A stretch of DNA of 26,092 bases, taken from NCBI GenBank assembly GCA_036525185.1, contig DATDAW010000061.1, positions 1 to 26,092 of the forward strand. The letters run 5' to 3'. Position 1 is the first letter of the stretch. Each line of letters begins with the position of its first letter. Positions 1 to 7,390 of this stretch are shown here, piece by piece. The notes under the pieces are model-generated. The model was not told the DNA's origin, made no database searches, and saw only the letters and a list, made by a program, of their open reading frames with translations. Position numbers and translations under genes: made by a program. The stretch is from DATDAW01 sp036525185 (GTDB lineage: Bacteria > Verrucomicrobiota > Verrucomicrobiia > Chthoniobacterales > DASVRZ01).

Positions 1-2
1 TG

Positions 3-140
3 CCGATTCTCGATGTGGTTTACGAGGCGGGTTATTACGACCAGGCGCATCTCATCCGATCGTTGCAACGATTCATCGGACAAACCCCGGCCCGCATCGC
101 ACGAGGGGAACGGCAGTTGTCGCTTTTATACAATAAGTAG
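3..140 (+). CDS. AraC-family transcriptional regulator, C-terminal fragment
   Basis: This is the last 45 codons of a gene that begins left of the window; the frame is open from the first complete codon to the TAG at 138-140. The translation contains AGYYDQAHLIRSLQRFIGQT followed by PARIARGE. That is the second helix-turn-helix of the AraC/XylS DNA-binding domain, where family members read AGYxDQxHFxRxFKRxxGxTP. The protein should bind DNA and regulate a nearby gene. The DoxX-like gene starts about 26 bases downstream on the same strand and is a plausible co-transcribed partner. The effector domain is not visible, so the ligand cannot be guessed. Confidence 0.85.
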   Translation, partial: PILDVVYEAGYYDQAHLIRSLQRFIGQTPARIARGERQLSLLYNK

Positions 141-166
141 CAGGCGCCATTCGCTACGGTGCGTTT

Positions 167-598
167 GTGACTATGAATCCAGACACCATCATGCAAACGC
201 CGGCTGAACACTCGTCCGGTTTCCAGGCGATGCCGAGACTGGGAGCGGGACTCACCGGACTAGTCGTGCTGTTCCTGGCTTTCGATGCCATCACAAAAGT
301 CATCCGCGTGGCTCCCGTGGTGGAGGCGTGCCAGAAAGCGGGCATTGCTTCGGACCTCGTCGCCGGCATCGGCCTTTTATTGCTTGCCTGCACGGCCATA
401 TATGTCATTCCCAGGACGGCCCTCCTCGGCGCGATCCTGCTGACCGGCTATCTGGGCGGCGCGGTGACGGTTCATGTGATGGCGCGAGCCGGAGTTTTCC
501 CAATCGTCTTTGCGATCGGCTTTGGCGTGCTGGTCTGGACGGGACTCGTTCTGCGCGAACCGCGGTTGGTCCGGCTAGTTCTTTTGCGGCGGTACTAG
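167..598 (+). CDS. DoxX-like small membrane protein
   Basis: A 143-residue hydrophobic protein with four predicted membrane segments, at about residues 25-45, 62-82, 84-104 and 111-130. The layout, with motifs such as LFLAFDAITKV near the first helix and LLTGYLGGAV in the third, fits the DoxX-like group (a DoxD/DoxX relative of roughly 120-150 residues). The function of this group is poorly defined; some relatives act in quinone or thiosulfate metabolism, but nothing here shows that. The frame opens with GTG at 167, and an ATG two codons later (173) is an equally good start. Only 26 bases separate it from the AraC-type regulator, so the two may share a transcript. Confidence 0.75.
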   Translation: MTMNPDTIMQTPAEHSSGFQAMPRLGAGLTGLVVLFLAFDAITKVIRVAPVVEACQKAGIASDLVAGIGLLLLACTAIYVIPRTALLGAILLTGYLGGAVTVHVMARAGVFPIVFAIGFGVLVWTGLVLREPRLVRLVLLRRY

Positions 599-639
599 CA
601 ACGGGCACGAGACATCAAGAATCACTTAAGAACCACGTC

Positions 640-870
640 ATGTCATTCCAGGCTTACCTAACGAACATTCAGGCGAAGACGGGCAAAAGCCCTGCGGATT
701 TCCGGGCGCTTGCCGAGAAAAAGGGATTCACACAGCGAGGCAAACTCGCCGCTGGCGTGAAAGCTGGCGCCATCGTCGAGTGGCTAAAGGACGACTTTCA
801 ACTGGGACACGGGCACTCGATGGCCATCTACGCTTTGCTCAAAGGATTGAAGCACGAGGACAGCCCTTAA
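640..870 (+). CDS. DUF4287 domain protein
   Basis: A 76-residue soluble protein covering a complete DUF4287 domain. It opens MSFQAYLTNIQAKTGKSPAD and ends LGHGHSMAIYALLKGLKHED, both hallmarks of the family (a helical start with YxxNIxxKTGK and the conserved GHGHxMAI motif). The biochemical role is unknown. In many genomes such genes occur in small cassettes with VOC, SRPBCC and DUF1801 proteins. That fits here, because a VOC remnant follows directly. The frame is open upstream to 328, but that part is an out-of-frame shadow of the DoxX-like gene; ATG 640 gives the usual family N-terminus. No strong Shine-Dalgarno sequence precedes it. Confidence 0.85.
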   Translation: MSFQAYLTNIQAKTGKSPADFRALAEKKGFTQRGKLAAGVKAGAIVEWLKDDFQLGHGHSMAIYALLKGLKHEDSP

Positions 871-1128
871 AAAGCAACGGACACCCAAGGCAAAAAACCG
901 ACCACACCGAAGGCTGTCTGCGACACGACCCAAGCTGCCGAAGTGCTGCTATGCCTGTCCTGCCAAAGCCGTGAACAAGTGGATGACCTCGTCGCCAAGG
1001 CCATTGCCGCAGGCGGCTCAACGTATGCGGCACCGAAGGATTACGGCTTCATGTATCAACACAGCTTTGCCGACCCCGATGGGCATCAGTGGGAACTGAT
1101 CCATTTGAGTGCCATGCCGCCGAGGTGA
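871..1128 (+). pseudogene. VOC (glyoxalase-like) protein, C-terminal half only
   Basis: Immediately after the DUF4287 TAA, in the same frame, the sequence reads TPKAVCDTTQAAEVLLCLSC, then SREQVDDLVAKAIAAGG, then YGFMYQHSFADPDGHQWELI and ends HLSAMPPR. This is the second beta-alpha-beta-beta-beta half of a VOC-superfamily protein of the type annotated as glyoxalase/bleomycin-resistance-like. The C-terminal metal ligand Glu is present in HQWELIH. The first half, normally about 60 residues carrying the first metal ligand, is absent. The only initiation codon available is a GTG at 943, already inside the domain. A deletion probably removed the 5' half and joined the remainder to the neighbouring gene. 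It is unlikely to be functional alone. Confidence 0.75.
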
Positions 1129-1363
1129 TCTGCTCTCCCCGTTGCACTCACCGACCGGGAAGCCGGCTGACGAACCTGTTTCGATCCTCAACACGCCGCC
1201 GCGCCGGCCAGTCCCGGGGGATGCCGTCAAGCGTGAGCTCCGATCTTGAGCGGAGTTGCGCAAAAATTTCCCTTGGTTGAATCGTCTTTCCCTTTAAATA
1301 TCCCCGCGACGACGGGTTCTGCGGCAAGGCACTTGCTGTAAAACCTGTCGGTCCACGATAATC

Positions 1364-2482
1364 ATGCCAAAAATCAGACTTTCCGGAACTGTCCTTGGAG
1401 CGGATGACCCGAATCGGGCTTCGCGCGCGCGACTGTTGTATCTTCTTTTTGCCAAGGGGTGGGACATCTACAACTCGAATGGCGACCAGAGAATCACGCT
1501 TTCCAATATCGAAAAGAAGATCATCGAGTCGGATGCTTTCGTTTTCACGCCGGGAGCGACTCTGGAGGATATGTTTAAGGCCATCTCCATCTTTGTGGGC
1601 TTCCAGACGCTTGACCGCAATTTGACCGGTAAACCGACCGTTATCCTCAACGAGGACGCTTCCTGGGACCCATTCTTTGCGGTGCTGGCTCATTTGCGCA
1701 AAATGGGCACCGTCGTGCAGGAGTACCAAGATTTTCTGCTCTCAGCGGACTCACCGGAAGCCGTGCTGGATACCCTGGAGCGTGCCAGGTCGTTGCGAAA
1801 GCCGGACACGGGGCGGAACAAAATTTCGGAAACCAAAACCGTTTTCGACGAAGTTCCGCTCCCTGATCATTACATCGGCAACGCGTGTGTCTTCTGCTCC
1901 GCTTCGCTGGAAGATCCCGGATACCTGGCAGAGGGCGAGGCGCTTGGCCGGGTTTTGGCTGAAAGCAATATCGGTTGCGTCTCCGGCGCCGGCCGTTCAG
2001 GCATCATGGGCGCGGTGGTGAAAGGTTCGGTTGAAGCGGGAGGGTGGGCTGCTGGTTCGAATGTTCCGCATATCATCGAACTCGAAGGCCTGCCGGATGG
2101 TCTTTCCACCTTCTGGCTCCGACCGGACATTTACACGCGTATGGAAGTGATGATCGAGAATTCGGATGCGTTCATTATTTTCCCTGGCGGCGCCGGCACG
2201 GTGCAGGAAGTGCTGGCCCTCATGATTTTCAAGCATCAGAAGAATCCGCTGATGGAGGGCAAGCCAGTAGTGATCTTCAACCGTCCATGCGCTGCTGGAG
2301 TGCACTTCTGGGATCCGCTCATCGATCTCCTCAGCGACATGTGCGCTCTGGGGGAATTTGTCGTCGCGAGACGATTGGAAGACATCGTGCCGGCGATTCA
2401 ACCCGCCATAAAAAAACTGCGGGCAAAAGAATCGCCCGTCGCCGAACCAATCCCGGTGCCAGGGAGAGAACTTGCAGCCTGA
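1364..2482 (+). CDS. LOG-family protein with tandem LOG-like domains
   Basis: A 372-residue protein. The C-terminal domain (about residues 170-345) has the LOG/lysine-decarboxylase-like signatures: SGAGRSGIMG at 207-216 and PGGAGTVQE at 274-282, the PGGxGTxxE nucleotide-binding and catalytic motif. Characterised LOG proteins hydrolyse nucleoside 5'-monophosphates, releasing ribose 5-phosphate and the base; bacterial examples include cytokinin-activating enzymes and PpnN. The N-terminal half (about 1-145) looks like a degenerate copy. DAFVFTPGATLEDM parallels DAFIIFPGGAGTVQEV, and KPTVILNEDASWDPFF parallels KPVVIFN plus HFWDPL. It has lost the full PGGxGT motif, so only the C-terminal site should be active. 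It starts with ATG at 1364 after a 235-base gap with no recognisable gene. Confidence 0.85.
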   Translation: MPKIRLSGTVLGADDPNRASRARLLYLLFAKGWDIYNSNGDQRITLSNIEKKIIESDAFVFTPGATLEDMFKAISIFVGFQTLDRNLTGKPTVILNEDASWDPFFAVLAHLRKMGTVVQEYQDFLLSADSPEAVLDTLERARSLRKPDTGRNKISETKTVFDEVPLPDHYIGNACVFCSASLEDPGYLAEGEALGRVLAESNIGCVSGAGRSGIMGAVVKGSVEAGGWAAGSNVPHIIELEGLPDGLSTFWLRPDIYTRMEVMIENSDAFIIFPGGAGTVQEVLALMIFKHQKNPLMEGKPVVIFNRPCAAGVHFWDPLIDLLSDMCALGEFVVARRLEDIVPAIQPAIKKLRAKESPVAEPIPVPGRELAA

Positions 2483-2600
2483 CAAGGCCGGGCCGCAGAA
2501 CTTACCTGTCTCCGTGAAGCTTCCTGGGCTCATTTGGCGTAAATCGTCGATTTTCTGCAGTAGACGGAAAATTTCCAGTTGATAGGCTCCTCCCACATTT

Positions 2601-3425
2601 ATGAGCACTATCACCACCAAAGACGGCACCGAAATTTACTACAAAGACTGGGGCTCCGGGCAGCCCATTGTTTTCAGTCACGGCTGGCCCCTTAGTTCAG
2701 ACGCATGGGAATCGCAGATGTTTTTCCTCGCCTCGCACGGATACCGCTGTATCGGGCACGATCGTCGCGGCCATGGCCGCTCAAGCCAACCATGGAATGG
2801 CAATGAAATGGACACTTATGCCGACGATCTGGCGGAACTCTTCGAGAAGCTCGACCTCAAAGACGTCGTCATGATCGGTCATTCCACTGGCGGCGGCGAA
2901 GTGGCACGTTACATCGGACGCCATGGTACCAGTCGCGTGGCAAAGGCGGTGCTGATGGGCGCCGTGCCCCCGCTGATGCTCAAGACCGAGGCCAATCCCG
3001 GCGGGCTGCCCCTCGAGGTCTTTGCCGGTTTCCGCGCAGCATATCTGGCCGACCGTTCGCAGTTTTTCCTGGATGTGGCTAGTGGCCCCTTTTTTGGATT
3101 CAACCGTCCCGGCGCCAAGGTTTCCCAGGGGTTGATCCAATCGTGGTGGATGCAAGGCATGATGTCCGGGCACAAGAATGCGTATGACTGTATCAAGGCA
3201 TTCTCGGAAACGGATTTTACCGAGGATTTGAAGAAGTTCGACGTGCCGACGCTAATCATCCACGGCGATGACGATCAGATCGTGCCTATCGGCGCCTCAG
3301 CGATGCTCTCGTCGAAACTCGTGCCCAACGCCATCTTGAAAATCTATCCGGGCGGCTCGCACAGCCTCGGCGACACGAGCAAGGAGCAATTGAACGCCGA
3401 TCTCCTCGCGTTCATTCAGTCTTAA
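2601..3425 (+). CDS. alpha/beta hydrolase, non-heme chloroperoxidase-like
   Basis: A 274-residue single-domain alpha/beta hydrolase of the cofactor-free haloperoxidase/arylesterase group, which matches the family length. The oxyanion-hole motif HGWP is at 28-30. The nucleophile elbow GHSTGG places Ser95, HGDDDQIVP places Asp225 and GGSHSL places His254. This triad is spaced exactly as in bromoperoxidase A2 (Ser98-Asp228-His257, shifted by three). Such enzymes are esterases, and in the presence of organic acid they form peracids that oxidise halides; the natural substrate is unknown. It lacks a signal peptide and is therefore cytoplasmic. It is monocistronic in appearance, with 118 bases before it and a strong hairpin 35 bases after its stop. 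Confidence 0.9.
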   Translation: MSTITTKDGTEIYYKDWGSGQPIVFSHGWPLSSDAWESQMFFLASHGYRCIGHDRRGHGRSSQPWNGNEMDTYADDLAELFEKLDLKDVVMIGHSTGGGEVARYIGRHGTSRVAKAVLMGAVPPLMLKTEANPGGLPLEVFAGFRAAYLADRSQFFLDVASGPFFGFNRPGAKVSQGLIQSWWMQGMMSGHKNAYDCIKAFSETDFTEDLKKFDVPTLIIHGDDDQIVPIGASAMLSSKLVPNAILKIYPGGSHSLGDTSKEQLNADLLAFIQS

Positions 3426-3459
3426 GGCGGACGCAAGAGGTTCCGTATTATCGTTGAGG

Positions 3460-3490
3460 TCCCGAGAGGCGTTCCCGCCTTTCGGGATTT
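3460..3490 (+). terminator. intrinsic terminator-like hairpin after the hydrolase gene
   Basis: A 12-bp stem with arms 3460-3471 and 3476-3487 (TCCCGAGAGGCG against CGCCTTTCGGGA, one G-T wobble) and a TTCC tetraloop, followed by TTT. It lies 35 bases beyond the hydrolase stop codon. The T-run is short, so termination may be only moderate. The decayed MFS gene ends just beyond it on the opposite strand. Confidence 0.6.
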
Positions 3491-3585
3491 AATCCGCGGG
3501 AACGAGACATTCTTTGTCTGTCACGCCCACCTTTTTCAAACACAGCAGAGGAGGTTGCTATGTTTTCATTCTGATCATCAATCGA

Positions 3586-4139
3586 CACAATTCGGAGCAG
3601 CGCTTTGCTCATGGCCAGCACGGACAGGGCGCAAAACGCGCTTCTCCGGCCGAACGCGTCGGAGATCAACGTCCCGGTCGGAATCCCAAAGATCGTCGCG
3701 GCAACCACGCCGAACGAAACCAATGACACTGCCCGCCCTGCGTTCTCGGGACCGGTGATTTTCACGGCCGTTTCGCTTGCCAGCGACCAGAAGACGGGAA
3801 GAATCAGCGCGGGAACAAAGCGCGCGAATGCCATGACGCCAATGTTAGGCGCCACAGCGGCCAGCAGGTTGGAAATGGCAAAAAACGTTAGCGTGGCGAC
3901 GAACGGCCGTTTTCTCGGAAAGCCGCCCAACCAGGCCGTAAAAAAACGGGCCACCAGCCGCCACCGTGAAAGCAAACAGCGTGACTAGCAGCCCCTGCCT
4001 GCGAGACGCTTACCCGAAGATCCCGCGCCATCGCAGGTAAGAGCGCGACCATGATGAATTCGGTCGTCAACACGGTAAATCCGGCTGCGGATAGAAGCAG
4101 AATGGGCCAGAGTGAAGTTCGATTAGTAGGGGCATCCAT
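3586..4139 (-). pseudogene. MFS (DHA1/AraJ-like) transporter, frameshifted and truncated
   Basis: The minus-strand frame starting at 4139 encodes a typical first helix (TSLWPILLLSAAGFTVLTTE) and then MVALLPAMARDLRVSVSQAG. Homology then moves to another frame (LLVTLFAFTVAAGGP) and again to a third (FFTAWLGGFPRKRPFVATLT, later FARFVPALILPVFWSLASET and FGIPTGTLISDAFGRRSAF). Both shifts fall on homopolymers: a run of four G near 3991 and a run of seven T near 3944. Removing one base from each restores a continuous reading of a sugar-efflux-type MFS. The sequence then loses similarity after about the fifth helix, near 3590, so at least half of the usual ~390 residues is missing. Even with corrected frameshifts it would be a stub. 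Confidence 0.8.
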
Positions 4140-4195
4140 GATGCGTGATCTGGCGTACTCTCGTAGAAATCGCCGAATGTCGGGCGTCTCTTGTG

Positions 4196-4801
4196 TTATG
4201 ATAGTTTGATTAGATTGAGCGCCGGGAGCGGACCGCCGGGAAATTGCTGCAACTTTCCGCCGGCAACGAGGCCGCCGAGGTCGACAGTCGCAAAACCGAC
4301 TTTTTCAAGAACACGGCTGACTGTTGCCTTGGCGTCAGTGTCATTCCCGGAGAGGAAAAGAACGCGGCGACCGTTGCCAACCCGCGGATCGGCTTCCACC
4401 AACTCGGGCGGCAGCGTATTGCCGGCCTTCACGAGCCGGGCGCCGGGAACGAGATCGGCAACGACTTCGCTGGAAGTTCGCCCGTCAAGATTCGCAATGG
4501 TAAATCCGGGCGTGATGATGGGATTGGCGGTATCCACAACGATCCGGCCTTCCCATGGCGGCAAGCCGGCGAGTGCCTGCGTGAGGTGTTTCCACGGCAC
4601 GGACAGCACGACGATGGGTGCTGCCGCCGCTTCCTGAACTGTTCCTGCCCTGGCGCGGCCGCCAAGTTCTTTTGCCAGGCCGGTTAGGGATTCCGCGCCG
4701 CGGCTGTTACTGAGAGTGACGCTGTAGCCGGCTTTGAGAAATTGCCGGGTAAATGCCAGGCCAATTTCGCCGGCGCCGATGATTCCTATTTGTGGGTTCA
4801 T
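4196..4801 (-). CDS. NADPH-dependent F420 reductase-like oxidoreductase
   Basis: A 201-residue protein with an N-terminal Rossmann motif GIIGAGEIG (residues 6-14). An LSNSRGAESL segment follows that resembles the NADP 2'-phosphate-binding loop of the F420:NADP oxidoreductase family. Further family features are VVLSVPWKHL and GRIVVDTANPI (the strand carrying the conserved DxxNP), then the C-terminal LVKAGNTLPP and FLSGND segments. Bacterial members in organisms without F420 are generally annotated as NADPH-binding reductases with unknown substrate. Length and order of motifs are complete, so the gene appears intact despite the decayed neighbours on both sides. It starts with ATG at 4801. Confidence 0.8.
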   Translation of the reverse strand: MNPQIGIIGAGEIGLAFTRQFLKAGYSVTLSNSRGAESLTGLAKELGGRARAGTVQEAAAAPIVVLSVPWKHLTQALAGLPPWEGRIVVDTANPIITPGFTIANLDGRTSSEVVADLVPGARLVKAGNTLPPELVEADPRVGNGRRVLFLSGNDTDAKATVSRVLEKVGFATVDLGGLVAGGKLQQFPGGPLPALNLIKLS

Positions 4802-4882
4802 ATTCTTTTTGCTAGTTAGTCTGTTAGCGATTCGTAATGTGAGAGGGCTATCTTTTATGCCTTCGTTGATCCTACTCTTTAA

Positions 4883-4939
4883 CTTTAACTTGCTCTGCGG
4901 ATTGCGTTCTAAGCGGCGTCCGCATAGAGTAAGTTAAAG
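4883..4939. repeat. imperfect inverted repeat between two minus-strand oxidoreductase genes
   Basis: Arms 4883-4901 (CTTTAACTTGCTCTGCGGA) and 4919-4939 are near-complementary: nine, four and five base pairs broken by one mismatch and a two-base bulge, around a 17-base spacer. It lies downstream of the SDR gene and upstream of the F420-reductase-like gene. There is no clear T-run on either strand, so it could be a weak terminator, a transcript-processing stem, or the relic of a small mobile repeat. Confidence 0.5.
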
Positions 4940-4992
4940 ATAAGGTTCAAGAGCAGGAATACGTTGCTCTTCGTTGGTGCTCTGTAGGCGAC

Positions 4993-5748
4993 TTAGGCCG
5001 AATAGCCGCCGTCAGCGAGCAGGCTGGCGCCGGTGATGAAGCTGGCTTCGGGGCTGGCCAGAAAGGCCACGAAGCTGGCGATCTCGTCTGAGTGGCCATA
5101 GCGCTGCAGCGCGATGTATTGGACGGCTTGCTTGGCGAACTCGCTATCTGCCGGATTCATATCGGTGTCGACTGGACCGGGCTGAACGTTGTTAACAGTG
5201 ATGCCGCGCGGGCCGAGATCGCGAGCGAGGCCTTTGGTGAAACCGGCGACGGCGCCTTTGGTGAGCGCATAGACCGAACCGCCCGCGTAAGGGATGTACG
5301 TGCTGTTGCAGCTGCCGATGTGAATGATGCGGCCGTTGTCGCGCATGTGCCGCGCGGCTTCCTGGGTGGCGACGAAGAGACCTTTGACGTTGACCGCGAT
5401 GAGTCGGTCGAAATCTTCCATGGAAAATTGGTCAACCAGGGCTCCTGCAGCGACACCCGCGTTGTTCACGAGAATATCAATGCCGCCGAAAGTCCCGATC
5501 GTTTTGGCAACCGCGAGCCGGACCGCTTCGGTGTCTGCCGCGTCGGCCTTGATTGCGAGCGCCTTTCCGCCTGCGGCTTCGATTTCGCGGACAACTTCAT
5601 CGGCCTTTGCGGGCGACGCGCTGTAGGTGAGCGAAACGGCTGCGCCCTCGGCAGCAAGCCGTTTGGCGATCGCCGCGCCGATGCTGCGCGATCCGCCAGT
5701 GACGAGGGCTACTTTTCCGGAGAGTTTCTTCGAGGTGTTGTTGCTCAT
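4993..5748 (-). CDS. SDR-family oxidoreductase
   Basis: A 251-residue classical short-chain dehydrogenase/reductase. The cofactor motif TGGSRSIG is at 17-24, the structural NNAG at 95-98 and the catalytic YALTK (YxxxK) at 160-164. The preceding GSCNS segment supplies the catalytic Ser, probably Ser146. Ser plus Arg after the glycine motif favours NADP(H). The C-terminal ITVNNVQPGPVDTDMNP and LLADGGYSA are standard for the FabG-like group. The substrate cannot be told from sequence; a 3-oxoacyl-ACP or other small ketone is typical. The frame is open further upstream to 5886, but ATG 5748 yields the normal family N-terminus. It may be read together with the F420-reductase-like gene 191 bases downstream. 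Confidence 0.9.
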   Translation of the reverse strand: MSNNTSKKLSGKVALVTGGSRSIGAAIAKRLAAEGAAVSLTYSASPAKADEVVREIEAAGGKALAIKADAADTEAVRLAVAKTIGTFGGIDILVNNAGVAAGALVDQFSMEDFDRLIAVNVKGLFVATQEAARHMRDNGRIIHIGSCNSTYIPYAGGSVYALTKGAVAGFTKGLARDLGPRGITVNNVQPGPVDTDMNPADSEFAKQAVQYIALQRYGHSDEIASFVAFLASPEASFITGASLLADGGYSA

Positions 5749-6204
5749 AATATGTGGTTTTCTTTGTTTGAATTTTTCTTGTTCGTTGGACGTGTCGTGC
5801 ATCTGCGAACAGGTTTTACCGCACCTCTTCGAATCCGCCCAATACCACGTTCCTTGGCCAGCCATGCCTTTCCGGCATAATGGCATTCAAGAACGATGCC
5901 TTGCCGTTCAGCAATCCGGCGGGCCTCCTCCGTGAGTTTCGTCGAACACTCACCTCGCAGGCGATCACCTGCGGCTGGCCGTGCCTCGAGTGATTTTGGA
6001 CAAGCAAATCGTCCAGCCAAAAGGTATCGCCAATTCCACGGCGCATGATAGGGAAGATGCGCTAACCGAACTTTCGCACGAAATGGACATTTTGAGGAAT
6101 TTTCGAGCGTAAGTCGCTGAGTTTGAAGGGGAGTGATGGTGCAAAGGCCCGTGTGACAACCTACCCCCTGGCGTGGGTGGGCGCCGAGGTGGCAAAGTAG
6201 CGGA
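5749..6204. other. 456-base stretch without a supported gene
   Basis: Several overlapping short frames exist on both strands, but none shows a recognisable domain, a continuous codon pattern or a ribosome-binding site. The right end abuts the transposase remnant, so part of this may be the outer flank of a decayed insertion sequence. I could not find a matching pair of terminal inverted repeats. Confidence 0.5.
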
Positions 6205-6576
6205 GTGTTTTTGAAACGACATCTCCTGCGCAAGGATGGCAAGGAACATATCTACTACTCAGTATGTGAGAGTGTGCGCGTGAGCCGACGCCGTGTGTTG
6301 CAGCGCAAGGTGCTCCATCTTGGAGAGCTCAACACCACCCAGCTGGATCGCTGGCAGCGGGCGATCGAGGTGGTCTGTGAGAGCGGCGAGCGCAAGCAGA
6401 TGCGCCTTCTTAGCGATCGCGAAAACCAGACACGCGTGGCGGTCGATCAGGAGGAGGTGGCGCTGGTTAAGCTCTCCAGTCTGCTCATTCGACGACCCCG
6501 GCAGTTTGGCGCGTGTTGGGTGGGCTGCCGGCTCTTTGAAGAGCTCGAGATCGATCAGTTCTGGACCATTTACTAA
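6205..6576 (+). pseudogene. IS1634-type transposase, N-terminal remnant
   Basis: A 123-residue fragment that opens FLKRHLLRKDGKEHIYYSVC and continues VLQRKVLHLGELNTTQLDRW and RQFGACWVGCRLFEELEIDQ. These are the conserved N-terminal features of IS1634-group (IS4-like DDE) transposases, which open with xxRxxRRxKxGKxHxYW, then LGELN, then RQFGACxLGLxLW. Full-length proteins are about 450-600 residues with the DDE catalytic core downstream; here the frame stops at 6576 and nothing like the catalytic domain follows. The start is a GTG at 6205. It marks an old insertion event in a zone of broken genes. Confidence 0.75.
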
Positions 6577-6819
6577 ACTACCGGTGCCTAATCAACAGCC
6601 ACAACGCAGGGAAGCAGCGGCCAAAAAAGTGAATTCGTAATTCCGACGAACCTCAACCATTCCAATATGTGAGTGCTCAAGCTAACACCAATGGCGCCAA
6701 GCTGGTCATCGACGGGGAAAGCGCCGTCATGCTGCTCATCGACCCACGGAGAACGTCCTGTTCGAGACCACTAACGACAGGGAGCTGTTCGGCGCTCCGG
6801 CACTATGCGGGAGGTGATG

Positions 6820-7209
6820 ACCGGCTCTTCGCTAGCGTTTCACGAGGTCGCCAGTTAGCCGTTGATCGGACTGCGGCATGGTGACTACACAGAGTGCTAT
6901 CGGATCCTGGATTGGATGTTTGCGCCCGCAAAAGTCCGCCGCAGATCGCGGTGGAATGTGACGGGTTGAATTCAATGTTGGCCGAACTGGAAGCTGGTCG
7001 CGGCATCGCCATTGTTAGCGAATTGTTTCGTCATATCGCCGACAAACGATTGGCCTGTCGCCCTTTGTTGAACTCGACGGAATCACACGGCATCGGCATC
7101 AGGGGCAACGAAAGGCGACGTCACGTCTGCCGGGGAGAAGTTTCGCGAGATGCTGCGAACGATCGCGGCGACCGTGCCTTCCAATAAACACAAGTCCAGG
7201 AAAGCATAA
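6820..7209 (+). pseudogene. LysR-family regulator, C-terminal effector-domain remnant
   Basis: Pieces of a LysR substrate-binding domain can be followed across three frames. First comes EVAS, a TAG stop (6856-6858), then PLIGLRHGDYTECYRILDWM. After a shift near 6930 comes PQIAVECDGLNSMLAELEAG, then RGIAIVSELF and HIADKRLACRPL. After another shift near 7104 comes ATKGDVTSAGEKFREMLRTI, with a TAA at 7207-7209. Intact relatives read PLIGLRRxDYxEYxxxL, then IAVECDSxxSLxxEVEAGRG, then ATKGDVTPAGEKF. With a stop and at least two frameshifts, and no helix-turn-helix domain upstream, this is a dead gene fragment. Confidence 0.75.
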
Positions 7210-7252
7210 CGCCGGAAGCTCCGGGAGAGGCTCGGAGGTTTTCCCGATGACG

Positions 7253-7390
7253 TTAGTGCGCGTGCCAATGCACTTCGTCGTCCTCCTCGGTGAACGTGAC
7301 AAAGGCTTTCAGCAAGGCCAGGGCTCTCAATGGGCGCTGGTCGTCGCAGACTCTGGCAACGAAGATCAGCTCACCAGGTTTTGTAGCCGA
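7253..7390 (-). pseudogene. unassigned coding remnant overlapping the cyanase 3' end
   Basis: In the frame offset from cyanase, the minus strand reads TKPGELIFVARVCDDQRPLR, then ALALLKAFVTFTEEDDEVHW and HAH before a TAA at 7253-7255. The amphipathic pattern and the acidic TEEDDEVHWHA end look like the C-terminus of a real protein, but no start codon exists in this frame before the upstream TGA inside cyanase. I do not recognise the family. It may be the tail of a gene that was fused to, or cut by, the event that placed cyanase here. Confidence 0.3.

Noticed and set aside
1997..2629. 210-codon minus-strand frame opposite the LOG gene
   Set aside because: Shadow frame; the plus strand carries the conserved LOG motifs.
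5092..5880. 262-codon plus-strand frame opposite the SDR gene
   Set aside because: Shadow of a clear SDR oxidoreductase; no recognisable motif.
6669..6760. Short segment reading GAKLVIDGESAVMLLID, reminiscent of the start of an isochorismatase-like hydrolase
   Set aside because: Only about 17 residues fit and no catalytic residues follow, so this is too little to call even a remnant.
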